Part shown: positions 6,702 through 13,300 of the stretch, in pieces | Layout of the letters: every line of letters starts with the position of its first letter | Position numbering within the stretch: the stretch's first letter is position 1 | Assembly: GCA_964461765.1 (NCBI GenBank) | Contig: CAYWVS010000074.1 | Location: 1-15,669 of the forward strand | DNA: 15,669 nucleotides | From: JAVVUJ01 sp964461765 | GTDB taxonomy: Bacteria; Bacillota; Clostridia; Peptostreptococcales; Anaerovoracaceae | Reading direction: 5' to 3' | Made by a program: the position numbers and the translations under genes | Notes under the pieces: model-generated | Database searches by the model: none | Told to the model about the DNA's origin: nothing | Seen by the model: only the letters and a program-made list of their open reading frames with translations

Positions 6702-8305
6702 GGCTCAAACTCCTCTGGTTTAGTTGCAGGTGGCACATAAGTATGAGGATCAATTTCATGCGGCACTTTCCATCCATTGGCTGCTATACGGTCAATAAGT
6801 TTTTTGGCGCCATCAAATTGCCAAGTACCTACATGATTAAAACCTTTTTGCTCTAGAAACCTGATTTGCTTTGGAGTAGTTAATCCTTCTACCCTACGCT
6901 TATCTAATCTCTCAAGAAGTTTGGTAGCCTTTCCGGCATTGTCAATCTCGTCTGGGAAGATTCCTAACTTCTCTAAAGTTGCCACCTGCTTGTCGGACGG
7001 TGGTCCCATCTCCCAACCGAAAGCAGGTGTGTAATCAACTAGATCCTCAGCTTGAATACTCATTTCAAACTGCAATGGATCTACTAGTTTACGTTTCCGA
7101 TTTTTCATTTCCTGAAGCCTTTTGGCAAGCGCTTCTTCCCTCTGAGCTACTACGTCAGACGTTGCCACTTCTTCTGCTTCTTCGATGTCCACCGGGCAAC
7201 CGGCAGCCTCGATGTTTTCTGTCATCTTCTTGGCCACTTCTTCATTTTCACAAATTAAATGAGCAGGGTGGCAGAGCTCATGCCGGTCAGTGTGCCATAA
7301 AAAATCTAGTAAAAGCAAATCTTCTTTGCCTGGATGTAGCCGGGTGCCTCTACCCACCATTTGGGCGTAAAGGCTGCGTATTTTGGTAGGGCGTAAAACA
7401 ACAATACAATCCACCGATGGGCAATCCCAACCTTCAGTAAGGAGCATACTATTGCAAAGGACGTCATATTTCCCGTCATCAAAATCTTTTAGCACTTCCG
7501 CACGGTCTTTGCTATCTCCGTTAACCTCTGCCGCCCTGAATCCTTTTTGTTGAAGAAAATCCCGGAACTTTTGACTGGTTTTGATCAAAGGTAAAAATAC
7601 AACTATTTTTCGCCCTTGGCAGATTTTCCGCATTTCATCTGCAATCTGACCGAGGTAAGGATCTAGAGCAGTGCCGATATCACCAGCTTTTAAATCCCCG
7701 GATTGCATACTGACTGCAGACAAATCTAATCTAATTGGTATAGTCTGCGCCTTGATGGGACTTAGATAGCCCTCCTTAATGGCTTTGGGAAGGGTGTATT
7801 CATAGGCAAGGCTTTCAAAATAGCTTCCAAGGTTCCGCATATCCCCACGATCCGGGGTAGCTGTGACTCCTAAAACTTTTGCCTCGTTAAAATGTTCCAA
7901 AACACGCTGATAGCTGTCAGATATGCAGTGATGAGCCTCATCTATGATGATTGTGTCAAAGTAATCTCTTTCAAATTGCTTCAATCTTTTTTCTCGCATG
8001 AGAGACTGAACGCTGCCAACGACCACTCGAAACCAACTTCCCAGACAGGAACATTCCGCTTTTTCAGTGGCACACATAAGCCCTGTACTTTTGGCAAGTT
8101 TGTCAGCAGCTTGATCCAACAGTTCACCACGGTGGGCTAAGACCAGGACCCGGTCGCCCTCGGCGACCCTGTCCTCGATCAACTTGCTGAAAACAATAGT
8201 CTTGCCACAACCTGTGGGCAGCACTAAGAGTGTTTTCTTGACGCCATTACCCCACTCTGCCAATATGGCGGTTTTCGCTTCATTTTGATACGGTCTTAGT
8301 TCCAT
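6680..8305 (-). CDS. SF2 DEAH-box DNA helicase with C-terminal repeat modules
   Basis: A 541-aa superfamily 2 helicase, likely acting on branched DNA during phage replication. Visible motifs: Q-motif region RPYQNEA at 4-10, Walker A PTGCGKT (30-36), motif Ia VLAHRGELLDQA, DEAH (122-125), TATPDRGD (148-155), and motif VI QMVGRGTRLHPG (315-326). A cysteine/histidine group lies at about 340-352 (TDRHELCHPAHLIC). After about 440 two related short modules follow, SDKQVATLEKLGI and TPKQIRFLEQKGF, each ending in a helical KLL.RLDKR-like segment; they probably bind DNA or a partner. The ATG is two bases after the DUF669 stop with a GGGAGA ribosome site, and the 3' end overlaps the primase gene, so the three genes are coupled. 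Confidence 0.88.
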   Translation of the reverse strand: MELRPYQNEAKTAILAEWGNGVKKTLLVLPTGCGKTIVFSKLIEDRVAEGDRVLVLAHRGELLDQAADKLAKSTGLMCATEKAECSCLGSWFRVVVGSVQSLMREKRLKQFERDYFDTIIIDEAHHCISDSYQRVLEHFNEAKVLGVTATPDRGDMRNLGSYFESLAYEYTLPKAIKEGYLSPIKAQTIPIRLDLSAVSMQSGDLKAGDIGTALDPYLGQIADEMRKICQGRKIVVFLPLIKTSQKFRDFLQQKGFRAAEVNGDSKDRAEVLKDFDDGKYDVLCNSMLLTEGWDCPSVDCIVVLRPTKIRSLYAQMVGRGTRLHPGKEDLLLLDFLWHTDRHELCHPAHLICENEEVAKKMTENIEAAGCPVDIEEAEEVATSDVVAQREEALAKRLQEMKNRKRKLVDPLQFEMSIQAEDLVDYTPAFGWEMGPPSDKQVATLEKLGIFPDEIDNAGKATKLLERLDKRRVEGLTTPKQIRFLEQKGFNHVGTWQFDGAKKLIDRIAANGWKVPHEIDPHTYVPPATKPEEFEPWINKAI

Positions 8306-8307
8306 GG

Positions 8308-8790
8308 CTAAAAGTCTCCCGGCGTAAAGGTGCCTGCAGGAATAAATCCATCGGGGATGTTAGGATCCTGCTTGTATTCGTAAAACTTCTTGATTTCATT
8401 GAATTGTCTTTTCTCGCCCGAGTCGTTAGTAAAATTTCTTATTCCCAATTTTAGTCTGCCGGTGCTTCCGACGACTAGAGACCAATTCATCTTGAGCTTT
8501 TCACCTTTTTGGCGTTGCCCAATGGAAGCGAAAAACGCACATAGCATGCCTTCTGTTTTGGTATGTAAAAATAAGTTATGCTTAAGGGTAGTAGTACCCT
8601 CTGCGGACTCAATTTTTACGTGGATGATGGCTTTGTTGCACGCAGGGAGCTTTTCACTCCCGCCGTGCCTACCTCGCTCAAAATCAACAATTTCAAAGTG
8701 ATAATCCCCTTCTGGCAGCAACACAAAATCGCTTCCGTCTTTTTCTATTTCATCATCCCAACCTAATTCTCTTTCAATTATTTCACTCAA
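8308..8790 (-). CDS. DUF669 protein, probable single-stranded-DNA-binding partner
   Basis: A 160-aa protein of the DUF669 family, typically found beside Sak4-like ATPases in phages and thought to bind single-stranded DNA. The N-terminus is acidic (ERELGWDDEIEKDGSDF), followed by LLPEGDYHFEIVDFERGRH, the conserved first strands of a beta-barrel-like domain. Later parts include AIIHVKIES and a patterned GRLKLGIRNFTNDSGEKRQFNEIKKFY. The start is TTG with AAAAGGAGGAAAATTAA upstream, a strong ribosome site. Only 15 bases separate it from the Sak4-like gene. The binding role is from family knowledge; the sequence itself shows only the domain. Confidence 0.8.
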   Translation of the reverse strand: MSEIIERELGWDDEIEKDGSDFVLLPEGDYHFEIVDFERGRHGGSEKLPACNKAIIHVKIESAEGTTTLKHNLFLHTKTEGMLCAFFASIGQRQKGEKLKMNWSLVVGSTGRLKLGIRNFTNDSGEKRQFNEIKKFYEYKQDPNIPDGFIPAGTFTPGDF

Positions 8791-8805
8791 TTAATTTTCC
8801 TCCTT

Positions 8806-9897
8806 TTAGTCAAACAAAACATCTACGCCAGTTTCTTTTGCCTCAATATCAATTATCATTCCGTGAACTTTGTCCCAAGCCGCAACCAATACTCCGGATA
8901 TAAAGCTTTTATCATATTTAGATATAGGGGTTGTAATTGGGTAATATCCCTTTTGTGCTACAGCTTTTTGTATGTCTTGATGTGTTACTCCATAGTGATC
9001 CATCAGATCCAGTAAGGGCTTCATAATGTCTTCATTCTCTGTTGTTGTTGTGGGTGGAGAAGTTGGTGGGGCACTTGTAGCTATTGGTTCGGGATTCGGT
9101 ATAACTTCAGGTGCAGGTGTGACATCTTTTTTAGTTGGTTCCGAAACTACTGGAGTTTCAGGCTGCAAAACACTTCTAACTGGAATGCAGTGTGCAATCT
9201 TGTCATAACTAAAGTCTAATTTGTATTCTAGCCCGTGCCTGTTTTTCGCGTCCCAGTAAGGGGTATGGCAGGTATACATCACGCGCTTGCCGCCCTGAGC
9301 TTTGTTCTTACCTTTCTGAGCTCCTTGGCCATCAACATTCACAACATGGATTTCGTAGTCGGCAAAGAGAACCATGTCTGCCCATTCCTTCAACAGGGGG
9401 GCGGTTTTTTTCTGCAACTTAAGTTCCCAACGGTCGTATGCTCCCGTCTCTTCTGGTCTTTCAATTTTGCGCATTGTGGCATGAGCGGCAAACGCTACGT
9501 TAATACCTGAATCAACTACATCTTGCAAAATGTTCAGAAACTTGCCAAATTCTTCCTCGAGGTATGTATAGCCTTTTCCGTATCCAAAACTCTCGATGCC
9601 GTTCATATTTGCTTTAGAGCAAACATGCTCAGAACACAATTTCTCAGCCCAATCTGCTGTATCAATAGCGATTGTTTGAAATAATTTATCCTGTTTAATT
9701 TCCTGAATCTGATCTAACACCATAGTCCACGAGGATGGTTTTTTTGTCCTCTCAACATCGAGGAGGGCAGTTGAGCCCTCAACATCAATAAAAATCGTTC
9801 CGGGTAGCTTGGAGAGAAAACTGGATTTACCAATGCCCTCAGGACCATATATGACAATTTTTTGAGCCTTTTTCATGATTCCTTTTACGGTTTCCAC
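8806..9897 (-). CDS. Sak4-like RecA-fold ATPase (AAA_24), recombination protein
   Basis: Sak4-type ATPases are distant RecA relatives that promote strand annealing in phage recombination. In this 363-aa protein the core is residues 1-240: Walker A GPEGIGKSS (18-26), FIDVEGSTALLDV, Walker B TIAIDTADW (75-83, D79) and VAFAAHATMRK (134-144). A Pro/Thr-rich linker spans about 245-288. A separate small helical domain (289-350, LLDLMDHYGVTHQDIQKAV) follows, which may bind DNA or the DUF669 partner. The start is GTG overlapping the upstream stop as TAGTG, with AAGGTGAG upstream; an in-frame ATG at residue 8 is less well placed. It lies between the SbcC-like and DUF669 genes, a common phage arrangement. 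Confidence 0.85.
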   Translation of the reverse strand: METVKGIMKKAQKIVIYGPEGIGKSSFLSKLPGTIFIDVEGSTALLDVERTKKPSSWTMVLDQIQEIKQDKLFQTIAIDTADWAEKLCSEHVCSKANMNGIESFGYGKGYTYLEEEFGKFLNILQDVVDSGINVAFAAHATMRKIERPEETGAYDRWELKLQKKTAPLLKEWADMVLFADYEIHVVNVDGQGAQKGKNKAQGGKRVMYTCHTPYWDAKNRHGLEYKLDFSYDKIAHCIPVRSVLQPETPVVSEPTKKDVTPAPEVIPNPEPIATSAPPTSPPTTTTENEDIMKPLLDLMDHYGVTHQDIQKAVAQKGYYPITTPISKYDKSFISGVLVAAWDKVHGMIIDIEAKETGVDVLFD

Positions 9898-11210
9898 TAA
9901 AACTCACCTTCTTTCCACCTGCACCCTTCTGCCTCCACTGTCTCCGGTATTTCCGTGAGATCATCGGGGATATCACCACCATACCCGTCTGAGATTATTA
10001 TCGAGCATTCTTCGCCGGTGCTGACTCTCGTTGCAATTGCCTGTAGACCTTCAGCCTCTAGCCATGTCCCGAATTCTTTGATAGTGTCCATATCCATCTG
10101 TTCCAGTTTGTCAAGGAGCACAAAGCCGCAGTTCGGGTTCAGCTTTCTAACAATGGCCACAGCTACCTTAAGCTGATCAGACCCGCTCATACCGTCCCAC
10201 TTATAGCCTTTGTAAATCAATTCACCATCTGCAATAGACAATCCCGGCAACGGTAGATTTGCACCGTCCAAAAGATCTATTTTCGACTTCCTAACGGTTT
10301 CTAATTCATTTGTTAGGTCGTCATATTGTTGCTTGTAGGCTTGCGCCTCGTCCTCGGCTTTTTCTGCATCCTGATTGGCTCGAACCTTTCTATTGAGCTC
10401 ATCCACTTCGGAAATATTTCTCTCAAGCTCTTCGGTGGATTCATCGTGTAGATCGAGTGCAGATTTTTGAGCGGTTTCGAGATCATTTAGTGATTCTGAT
10501 AATTCGGATTCTAAGCTTTTGAGTTGCGCTTCTAAACTTTTTCTTTGACTTTCGAGATGATCTACTTTTGCCGATATCGTTCTAACATTCTCCCGTTTTC
10601 GTTGATTCTCACCATTCCGGGCAAGGATCTCCTGCTGTTGCTTAATTAGTTCAGACGCCGACACTGGTTCTGTTGGAACTCCGGGATATGTAGTTAATTC
10701 GGCGGCATGCTTCTTTTTCTGATCCGCTAGTTGCCCGATAGTGTGACGTTTGTTATAGATTTCCTGCTCTTGCTTTTCAAGTTCGTAAAGCTTTTCACCA
10801 ACGCCGATAATCTGCAGGAGTATGTTAGTTTTTTCCTTTTGGCTCGACTCCATGAACTTTGGTAAATCTAATGCAAACGTCTCCACAAATTCATTTAGAA
10901 GTTGCTGTCCGGCTTTGTTCCCGGAAGGATCGATAACCTTGAGGTCGCTGTTTTTTCCCTTGCGCTCTACTACTAAGCCGTTCGACAGTGTCAGGTGAAG
11001 GGAAGGGGGAATGACTGAGCCGTCTCGGCGTGGCTCAGACGGACGATATCGTTCACCGCCCAGTGCCCAAGCGATGGCATCAAGGACAGTGGTCTTACCC
11101 TGATTATTCTTGCCACCAATAATGGTGAGTCCATTTGCGGTAGGCTCCATGGCCACCGCCTTGACTCTTTTTACGTTTTCAATTTCCAATTTTGTAATTT
11201 TAGTTGACAT
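9897..11210 (-). CDS. SbcC/Rad50-like coiled-coil ATPase, compact phage form
   Basis: A 437-aa SMC-type ATPase likely involved in DNA end processing or recombination. Head parts: IENVKRVKAV and Walker A GGKNNQGKTT (32-41), then signature-like MSGSDQLKVA (341-350) and Walker B FVLLDKLEQMD (363-373, D367). Residues about 140-312 form a coiled coil rich in E, K, Q and L. It is far shorter than cellular SbcC, and no CxxC zinc hook lies in the coil. The Walker B aspartate is followed by Lys rather than the usual catalytic Glu. No SbcD-like nuclease gene is visible in the window. The ATG has GGAGG upstream, and the 5' end overlaps a 56-codon gene. Confidence 0.82.
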   Translation of the reverse strand: MSTKITKLEIENVKRVKAVAMEPTANGLTIIGGKNNQGKTTVLDAIAWALGGERYRPSEPRRDGSVIPPSLHLTLSNGLVVERKGKNSDLKVIDPSGNKAGQQLLNEFVETFALDLPKFMESSQKEKTNILLQIIGVGEKLYELEKQEQEIYNKRHTIGQLADQKKKHAAELTTYPGVPTEPVSASELIKQQQEILARNGENQRKRENVRTISAKVDHLESQRKSLEAQLKSLESELSESLNDLETAQKSALDLHDESTEELERNISEVDELNRKVRANQDAEKAEDEAQAYKQQYDDLTNELETVRKSKIDLLDGANLPLPGLSIADGELIYKGYKWDGMSGSDQLKVAVAIVRKLNPNCGFVLLDKLEQMDMDTIKEFGTWLEAEGLQAIATRVSTGEECSIIISDGYGGDIPDDLTEIPETVEAEGCRWKEGEF

Positions 11211-11341
11211 ATCTTTATTTCCTCCTCATTATACTGGCACCAAACCTTTGGATGGTCTTTTTCGGTTCTTATGAATACACAATTGATACATGTAACTACA
11301 GATACTATTTTTTTTGTGACGGGACATTTAATGATAACCAT
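11171..11341 (-). CDS. Small four-cysteine protein (56 aa), possible zinc-binding phage protein
   Basis: A small gene in another frame, starting MVIIKCPVTKKIV. Cysteines at 6, 18, 21 and 35 (KCPVT, TCINC, WCQY) form a pattern like a short zinc knuckle; a fifth, C45, lies in the C-terminal tail. The start ATG is the first possible one after an in-frame stop and has AGGA eight bases upstream, inside the end of the hexapeptide-repeat gene. The last 40 bases overlap the 5' end of the SbcC-like gene, whose ribosome site lies inside this gene. Small Cys-rich proteins of this kind are common between early phage genes. Function unknown. Confidence 0.6.
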   Translation of the reverse strand: MVIIKCPVTKKIVSVVTCINCVFIRTEKDHPKVWCQYNEEEIKICQLKLQNWKLKT

Positions 11342-11345
11342 GCTA

Positions 11346-11852
11346 TCATTCCTGATGTATTTTTAATTTGGCAATTTCTATAGCCAATCTGTAGATTTTT
11401 CCATGCTCATTGTCCCCATGAACCTCTTGCACTTTTTTGTCAAATTGCTCTATTGTACCTAAAAAACATCCGCAAGAAACTTCTATACCTAATTTAGATT
11501 TAAAAAAAGTAGTAGTGTCTGAACGAGAGCCAATTTTAGAAATCCAGTACACCTTAGCGTCGCCGTACACCCAAGCGTCGCCGGACACCCAAGCGTCGCC
11601 GTACACCCAAGCGTTGCCGTACACCTTAGCGTTGCCGTACACCCAAGCGTTGCCGTACACCTTAGCGTTGCCGTACACCTTAGCGTCGCCGGACACCCAA
11701 GCGTCGCCGGTGTGGTTTAAATTTTCTTCTTTTTCTATGTAACCTCCGATTTCTCCTGCAACAACTGCCCCAAAGCTAATTTCAGCTTTAATTTGACGTA
11801 AGGTTATCCCAAAAACAATTTTGGTTTCACCTGTAAAACTGTACTTTTTCAT
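11346..11852 (-). CDS. Hexapeptide-repeat (left-handed beta-helix) phage protein
   Basis: A 168-aa protein with an N-terminal segment (MKKYSFTGETKIVFGITLRQI, then GEIGGYIEKEENL) and a central run of hexapeptides of the form G-(D/N)-A-(W/K)-V-(Y/S) at about residues 48-103. These would stack into a left-handed parallel beta-helix. The C-terminal part (WISKIGSRSDTTTFFKSKLGIEVSCGCFLGT) is also conserved in similar phage proteins, then a helical tail. There is no signal peptide, so the product is probably cytoplasmic. The role is unknown; proteins like it are common in early regions of Gram-positive phages. The ATG has AGGAGGATATGAA upstream. The coding DNA is an 18-bp tandem array, so copy number should vary by slippage. 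Confidence 0.8.
   Translation of the reverse strand: MKKYSFTGETKIVFGITLRQIKAEISFGAVVAGEIGGYIEKEENLNHTGDAWVSGDAKVYGNAKVYGNAWVYGNAKVYGNAWVYGDAWVSGDAWVYGDAKVYWISKIGSRSDTTTFFKSKLGIEVSCGCFLGTIEQFDKKVQEVHGDNEHGKIYRLAIEIAKLKIHQE
11557..11710. repeat. 18-bp tandem repeat array, eight full copies plus a partial copy
   Basis: Read on the plus strand, the units are GCGTYGCCGKACACCYWA, repeated without gaps from 11557 to 11700, followed by a ten-base partial unit. Two unit endings alternate irregularly (CCCAA and CCTTA), and two units carry GGACAC instead of GTACAC. Copies are almost identical in DNA, more so than the protein repeat requires, which suggests recent slippage or gene conversion. Each unit encodes one hexapeptide of the beta-helix protein. 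Confidence 0.9.
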
Positions 11853-11870
11853 TTCATATCCTCCTTGACT

Positions 11871-11891
11871 TGTAGCTCTTCAAATGCTACA
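11871..11891. promoter_or_regulatory. Small hairpin in the leader of the hexapeptide-repeat gene
   Basis: TGTAGC (11871-11876) pairs with GCTACA (11886-11891) across a nine-base loop. On the minus strand it lies just upstream of the AGGAGG ribosome site of the hexapeptide gene, so it could stabilise the message or affect translation. Function not established. Confidence 0.35.
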
Positions 11892-11914
11892 CTATAACTG
11901 ATTTTTTAACTAAG

Positions 11915-11949
11915 CGCCCCGGAATTGCAGTTCCGTATGGGGCGTTTTT
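11915..11949 (+). terminator. Hairpin with T-tract on the plus strand
   Basis: CGCCCC (11915-11920) pairs with GGGGCG (11939-11944), with an inner GGAA/TTCC stem, followed by TTTTT at 11945-11949. The T-tract supports termination on the plus strand only; on the minus strand the hairpin is followed by CTTAGTTAAAAAA. It abuts the stop codon of the minus-strand gene ending at 11949, yet no plus-strand gene is seen to need it. Confidence 0.5.
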
Positions 11950-12431
11950 CATATCCATGTCTCAACGATGCAGGGATCATCCGATTTGTGCCTCCGAACA
12001 GGATACATCCCCTCAGGCAACTTAGCCCTAATCTCTTCTAATGTGTCCGCTAGTGCTATGTAGATTCCCGGTCTGGTCTGACCCTCCGTCACAGCATAGA
12101 CACGAGCCACATATTTGCCAGGGTAATCTGCAGGACTCTCGTATATGCATATAATCGGTAACCCATACTGCAACACCGTGTGTATTCGCTCAATTTTAGG
12201 TACTTCAATGGTAATTAGCTGCTCTGAGCAGTTACAGGTGACGTCATTCATTTTCGCGCTTGCAGCGGTGATGGTGTCCATCATCTTTGTAAATACTTTG
12301 GCACAGGTACTACACAGGGCGTATTCAAAGTATCCGATATGGACAGGAGTATATACACTAACTGGTCCCGCTTCGGTCTCTTTGACCAAGCTAGTTTCGC
12401 AGGTGTAGCAGGTTTTAAGTTCCTCACTCAT
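11949..12431 (-). CDS. Phage protein with CxxC zinc-finger-like N-terminus and conserved C-terminal segment
   Basis: A 160-aa protein. C8xxC11 and C40xxC43 could form a zinc ribbon, with an extra CNC at 66-68. The C-terminal half (PGKYVARVYAVTEGQ, then YIALADTLEEIRAKLPEGMYPVRRHKSDDPCIVETWI) matches a small stand-alone family often seen in early regions of Gram-positive phages, so this looks like a fusion of a zinc-binding segment with that domain. No signal peptide or membrane segment. The ATG is preceded by AAGGAGGAAAGCGATC. It follows the 29-codon gene by 15 bases and is probably in the same early operon. I do not know its function. Confidence 0.7.
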   Translation of the reverse strand: MSEELKTCYTCETSLVKETEAGPVSVYTPVHIGYFEYALCSTCAKVFTKMMDTITAASAKMNDVTCNCSEQLITIEVPKIERIHTVLQYGLPIICIYESPADYPGKYVARVYAVTEGQTRPGIYIALADTLEEIRAKLPEGMYPVRRHKSDDPCIVETWI

Positions 12432-12446
12432 GATCGCTTTCCTCCT

Positions 12447-12536
12447 TTACCACTGCCACCCGGACAAAACCCACAGGGCGGCTATACAAAACATCTTTGT
12501 TTTTATGTACTTGTCGTCGTCAGTAAATCCTTTCAA
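12447..12536 (-). CDS. Putative 29-aa membrane microprotein
   Basis: A TTG-started frame of 29 codons (MKGFTDDDKYIKTK, then a hydrophobic stretch MFCIAALWVLSGWQW). The start has GGAGGTGAATT directly upstream, one of the strongest ribosome sites in the region. It overlaps the 3' end of the excisionase-like gene by 17 bases, as coupled genes do, and its stop is followed at once by the ribosome site of the next gene. The C-terminal 15 residues could insert into the membrane. Function unknown. Evidence is translational only. Confidence 0.5.
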   Translation of the reverse strand: MKGFTDDDKYIKTKMFCIAALWVLSGWQW

Positions 12537-12744
12537 AATTCACCTCCTCTCTTTTTATTTCATAGGTGGATGCAGTTTGCTCCTGCTGCTTGATCCAATC
12601 GTCTAAAGTGCTTTTGCGGAAGAGATACTTTGTTCCAACTCGGATGTGTGGTATCTCGTTTTTCCTCACGGATTTCATTAGGTGTCCGTAACTTACGCCG
12701 AGATATTCGGCTGTCTCTTGACTGTCCATTGTGATTCTTTGCAT
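12520..12744 (-). CDS. Excisionase-like MerR/HTH_17 DNA-binding protein
   Basis: This 74-aa protein has a winged-helix of the excisionase type: MDSQETAEYLGVSYGHLMKSVRKNEIPHIRVGTKYLFRKSTLDDWIKQQEQ, covering residues 6-56. The key pieces are the turn between helices (YLGVSYGHL) and the wing-like VGTKYLFRKSTL. Xis-type proteins bend DNA at the attachment site and direct the integrase to excise the prophage. It lies in the early operon under the cro-like promoter, as expected for an excision function induced early. It could instead be a small early regulator. The ATG has AAAAGGAGGAACCCC upstream. Confidence 0.75.
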   Translation of the reverse strand: MQRITMDSQETAEYLGVSYGHLMKSVRKNEIPHIRVGTKYLFRKSTLDDWIKQQEQTASTYEIKREEVNFERIY

Positions 12745-12773
12745 GGGGTTCCTCCTTTTAATGTTGAAACTGA

Positions 12774-12905
12774 CTAATCTGAATATACTGCCTGTATAAG
12801 CTCTGCAATGGCTGACACCATTTCGGGGCTTATATCCTTCTCCTGTAGTTTTTCTACTACAAACTCTTTGGCAAGTAACCTCACTTCTTTTGGTACGTCT
12901 TTCAT
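12774..12905 (-). CDS. Small helical protein (43 aa) of unknown function
   Basis: A 43-codon gene starting MKDVPKEVRLLAKEF with a clear AAAAAGGAGAAAAA ribosome site upstream. The whole product is predicted helical (KEFVVEKLQEKDI, then EMVSAIAELIQAVY), with no cysteines or membrane segment. It fills a gap between the Cro-like and excisionase-like genes. I do not recognise it. Confidence 0.6.
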   Translation of the reverse strand: MKDVPKEVRLLAKEFVVEKLQEKDISPEMVSAIAELIQAVYSD

Positions 12906-12917
12906 TTTTTCTCCTTT

Positions 12918-13133
12918 TTAACCGGCTGTTTTATATGTGCCGTTTTCAAACAACTTTTCAAAATCTTCATTTGGAAAAAAATTATTTCTAATTGTGCGAG
13001 CTTCTGTCCAAGTAAAATCTGTAATACCGGATAATTTATTACGAAATGTTTTTTCGGATACGGATAATAATTTGCAGATATCATCTTTGCTAACATTTTC
13101 CGTTTCCATTTTGTATTTTAAATAGGATCTCAT
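12918..13133 (-). CDS. Cro-like helix-turn-helix protein
   Basis: A 71-aa DNA-binding protein beginning MRSYLKYKMETENVS. Residues about 14-50 form an XRE-type HTH (KDDICKLLSVSEKTFRNKLSG), then a short tail with no dimerisation domain. It is the first gene of the minus-strand early operon, facing the repressor gene across the operators, the place of Cro. It probably competes for the same operators. The start chosen is the ATG at 13133, with AAAGGAGGCACT upstream; an upstream in-frame ATG at 13160 would fall inside the first operator and adds an unconserved stretch. It is followed by a short gene with its own ribosome site. Confidence 0.78.
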   Translation of the reverse strand: MRSYLKYKMETENVSKDDICKLLSVSEKTFRNKLSGITDFTWTEARTIRNNFFPNEDFEKLFENGTYKTAG

Positions 13134-13153
13134 AGTGCCTCCTTTCTTTTGTT

Positions 13154-13169
13154 TTACCATTAACGGTTA
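13154..13169. promoter_or_regulatory. Operator O1
   Basis: TTACCATTAACGGTTA, an imperfect 16-bp palindrome matching the consensus TTACCGNNAACGGTAA. It lies just downstream of the likely transcription start of the minus promoter, where a bound repressor would block it. Confidence 0.8.
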
Positions 13170-13179
13170 TTTTATATTT

Positions 13180-13208
13180 ATGATACATCCGTTAAAGGTA
13201 ATTGTCAA
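13180..13208 (-). promoter_or_regulatory. Early (cro-side) promoter
   Basis: TTGACA (13208-13203) and TATCAT (13185-13180) with a 17-base spacer on the minus strand. Operator O2 fills the spacer, so repressor binding would exclude RNA polymerase. It drives the Cro-like gene and probably the whole early operon. Confidence 0.82.
13186..13201. promoter_or_regulatory. Operator O2
   Basis: CATCCGTTAAAGGTAA; in the other orientation TTACCTTTAACGGATG, fitting the same 16-bp consensus, with one degenerate half. It lies exactly between the -35 and -10 boxes of the early promoter. Confidence 0.8.
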
Positions 13209-13226
13209 CATATTTTTGTAAAAAAA

Positions 13227-13242
13227 TTACCGCCAACGGTAA
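13227..13242. promoter_or_regulatory. Operator O3
   Basis: TTACCGCCAACGGTAA, the most symmetrical of the three sites. It lies eight bases upstream of the -35 box of the repressor promoter, where bound repressor could activate or repress its own synthesis. Confidence 0.8.
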
Positions 13243-13249
13243 AAAATTA

Positions 13250-13278
13250 TTGACAATATAAGTTAATGGGATTAAAAT
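13250..13278 (+). promoter_or_regulatory. Repressor promoter
   Basis: TTGACA (13250-13255) and TAAAAT (13273-13278) with a 17-base spacer. Transcription would start at about 13285, after the ATG at 13277, which is why the repressor start is set at 13301. Confidence 0.85.
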
Positions 13279-13300
13279 GCAGATAAATGGGAGGTGCCTT

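Noticed and set aside
11557..11710. CRISPR array
   Set aside because: The repeats are contiguous 18-bp units without spacers and lie in frame within a gene.
11437..11742. Plus-strand open frame of 101 codons with a repeated TLASPYTQA-like pattern
   Set aside because: It is the antisense of the 18-bp array in the hexapeptide-repeat gene; it lacks a ribosome site and the repeat simply keeps the frame open.
13134..13160. Longer N-terminus for the Cro-like protein (start at 13160)
   Set aside because: The start would lie inside operator O1, and AAAGGAGG precedes the internal ATG at 13133 instead.
13277..13300. ATG at 13277 as the repressor start
   Set aside because: It lies in the -10 box of the repressor promoter, before the likely transcript start, and has no ribosome site; 13301 has GGGAGGTG.
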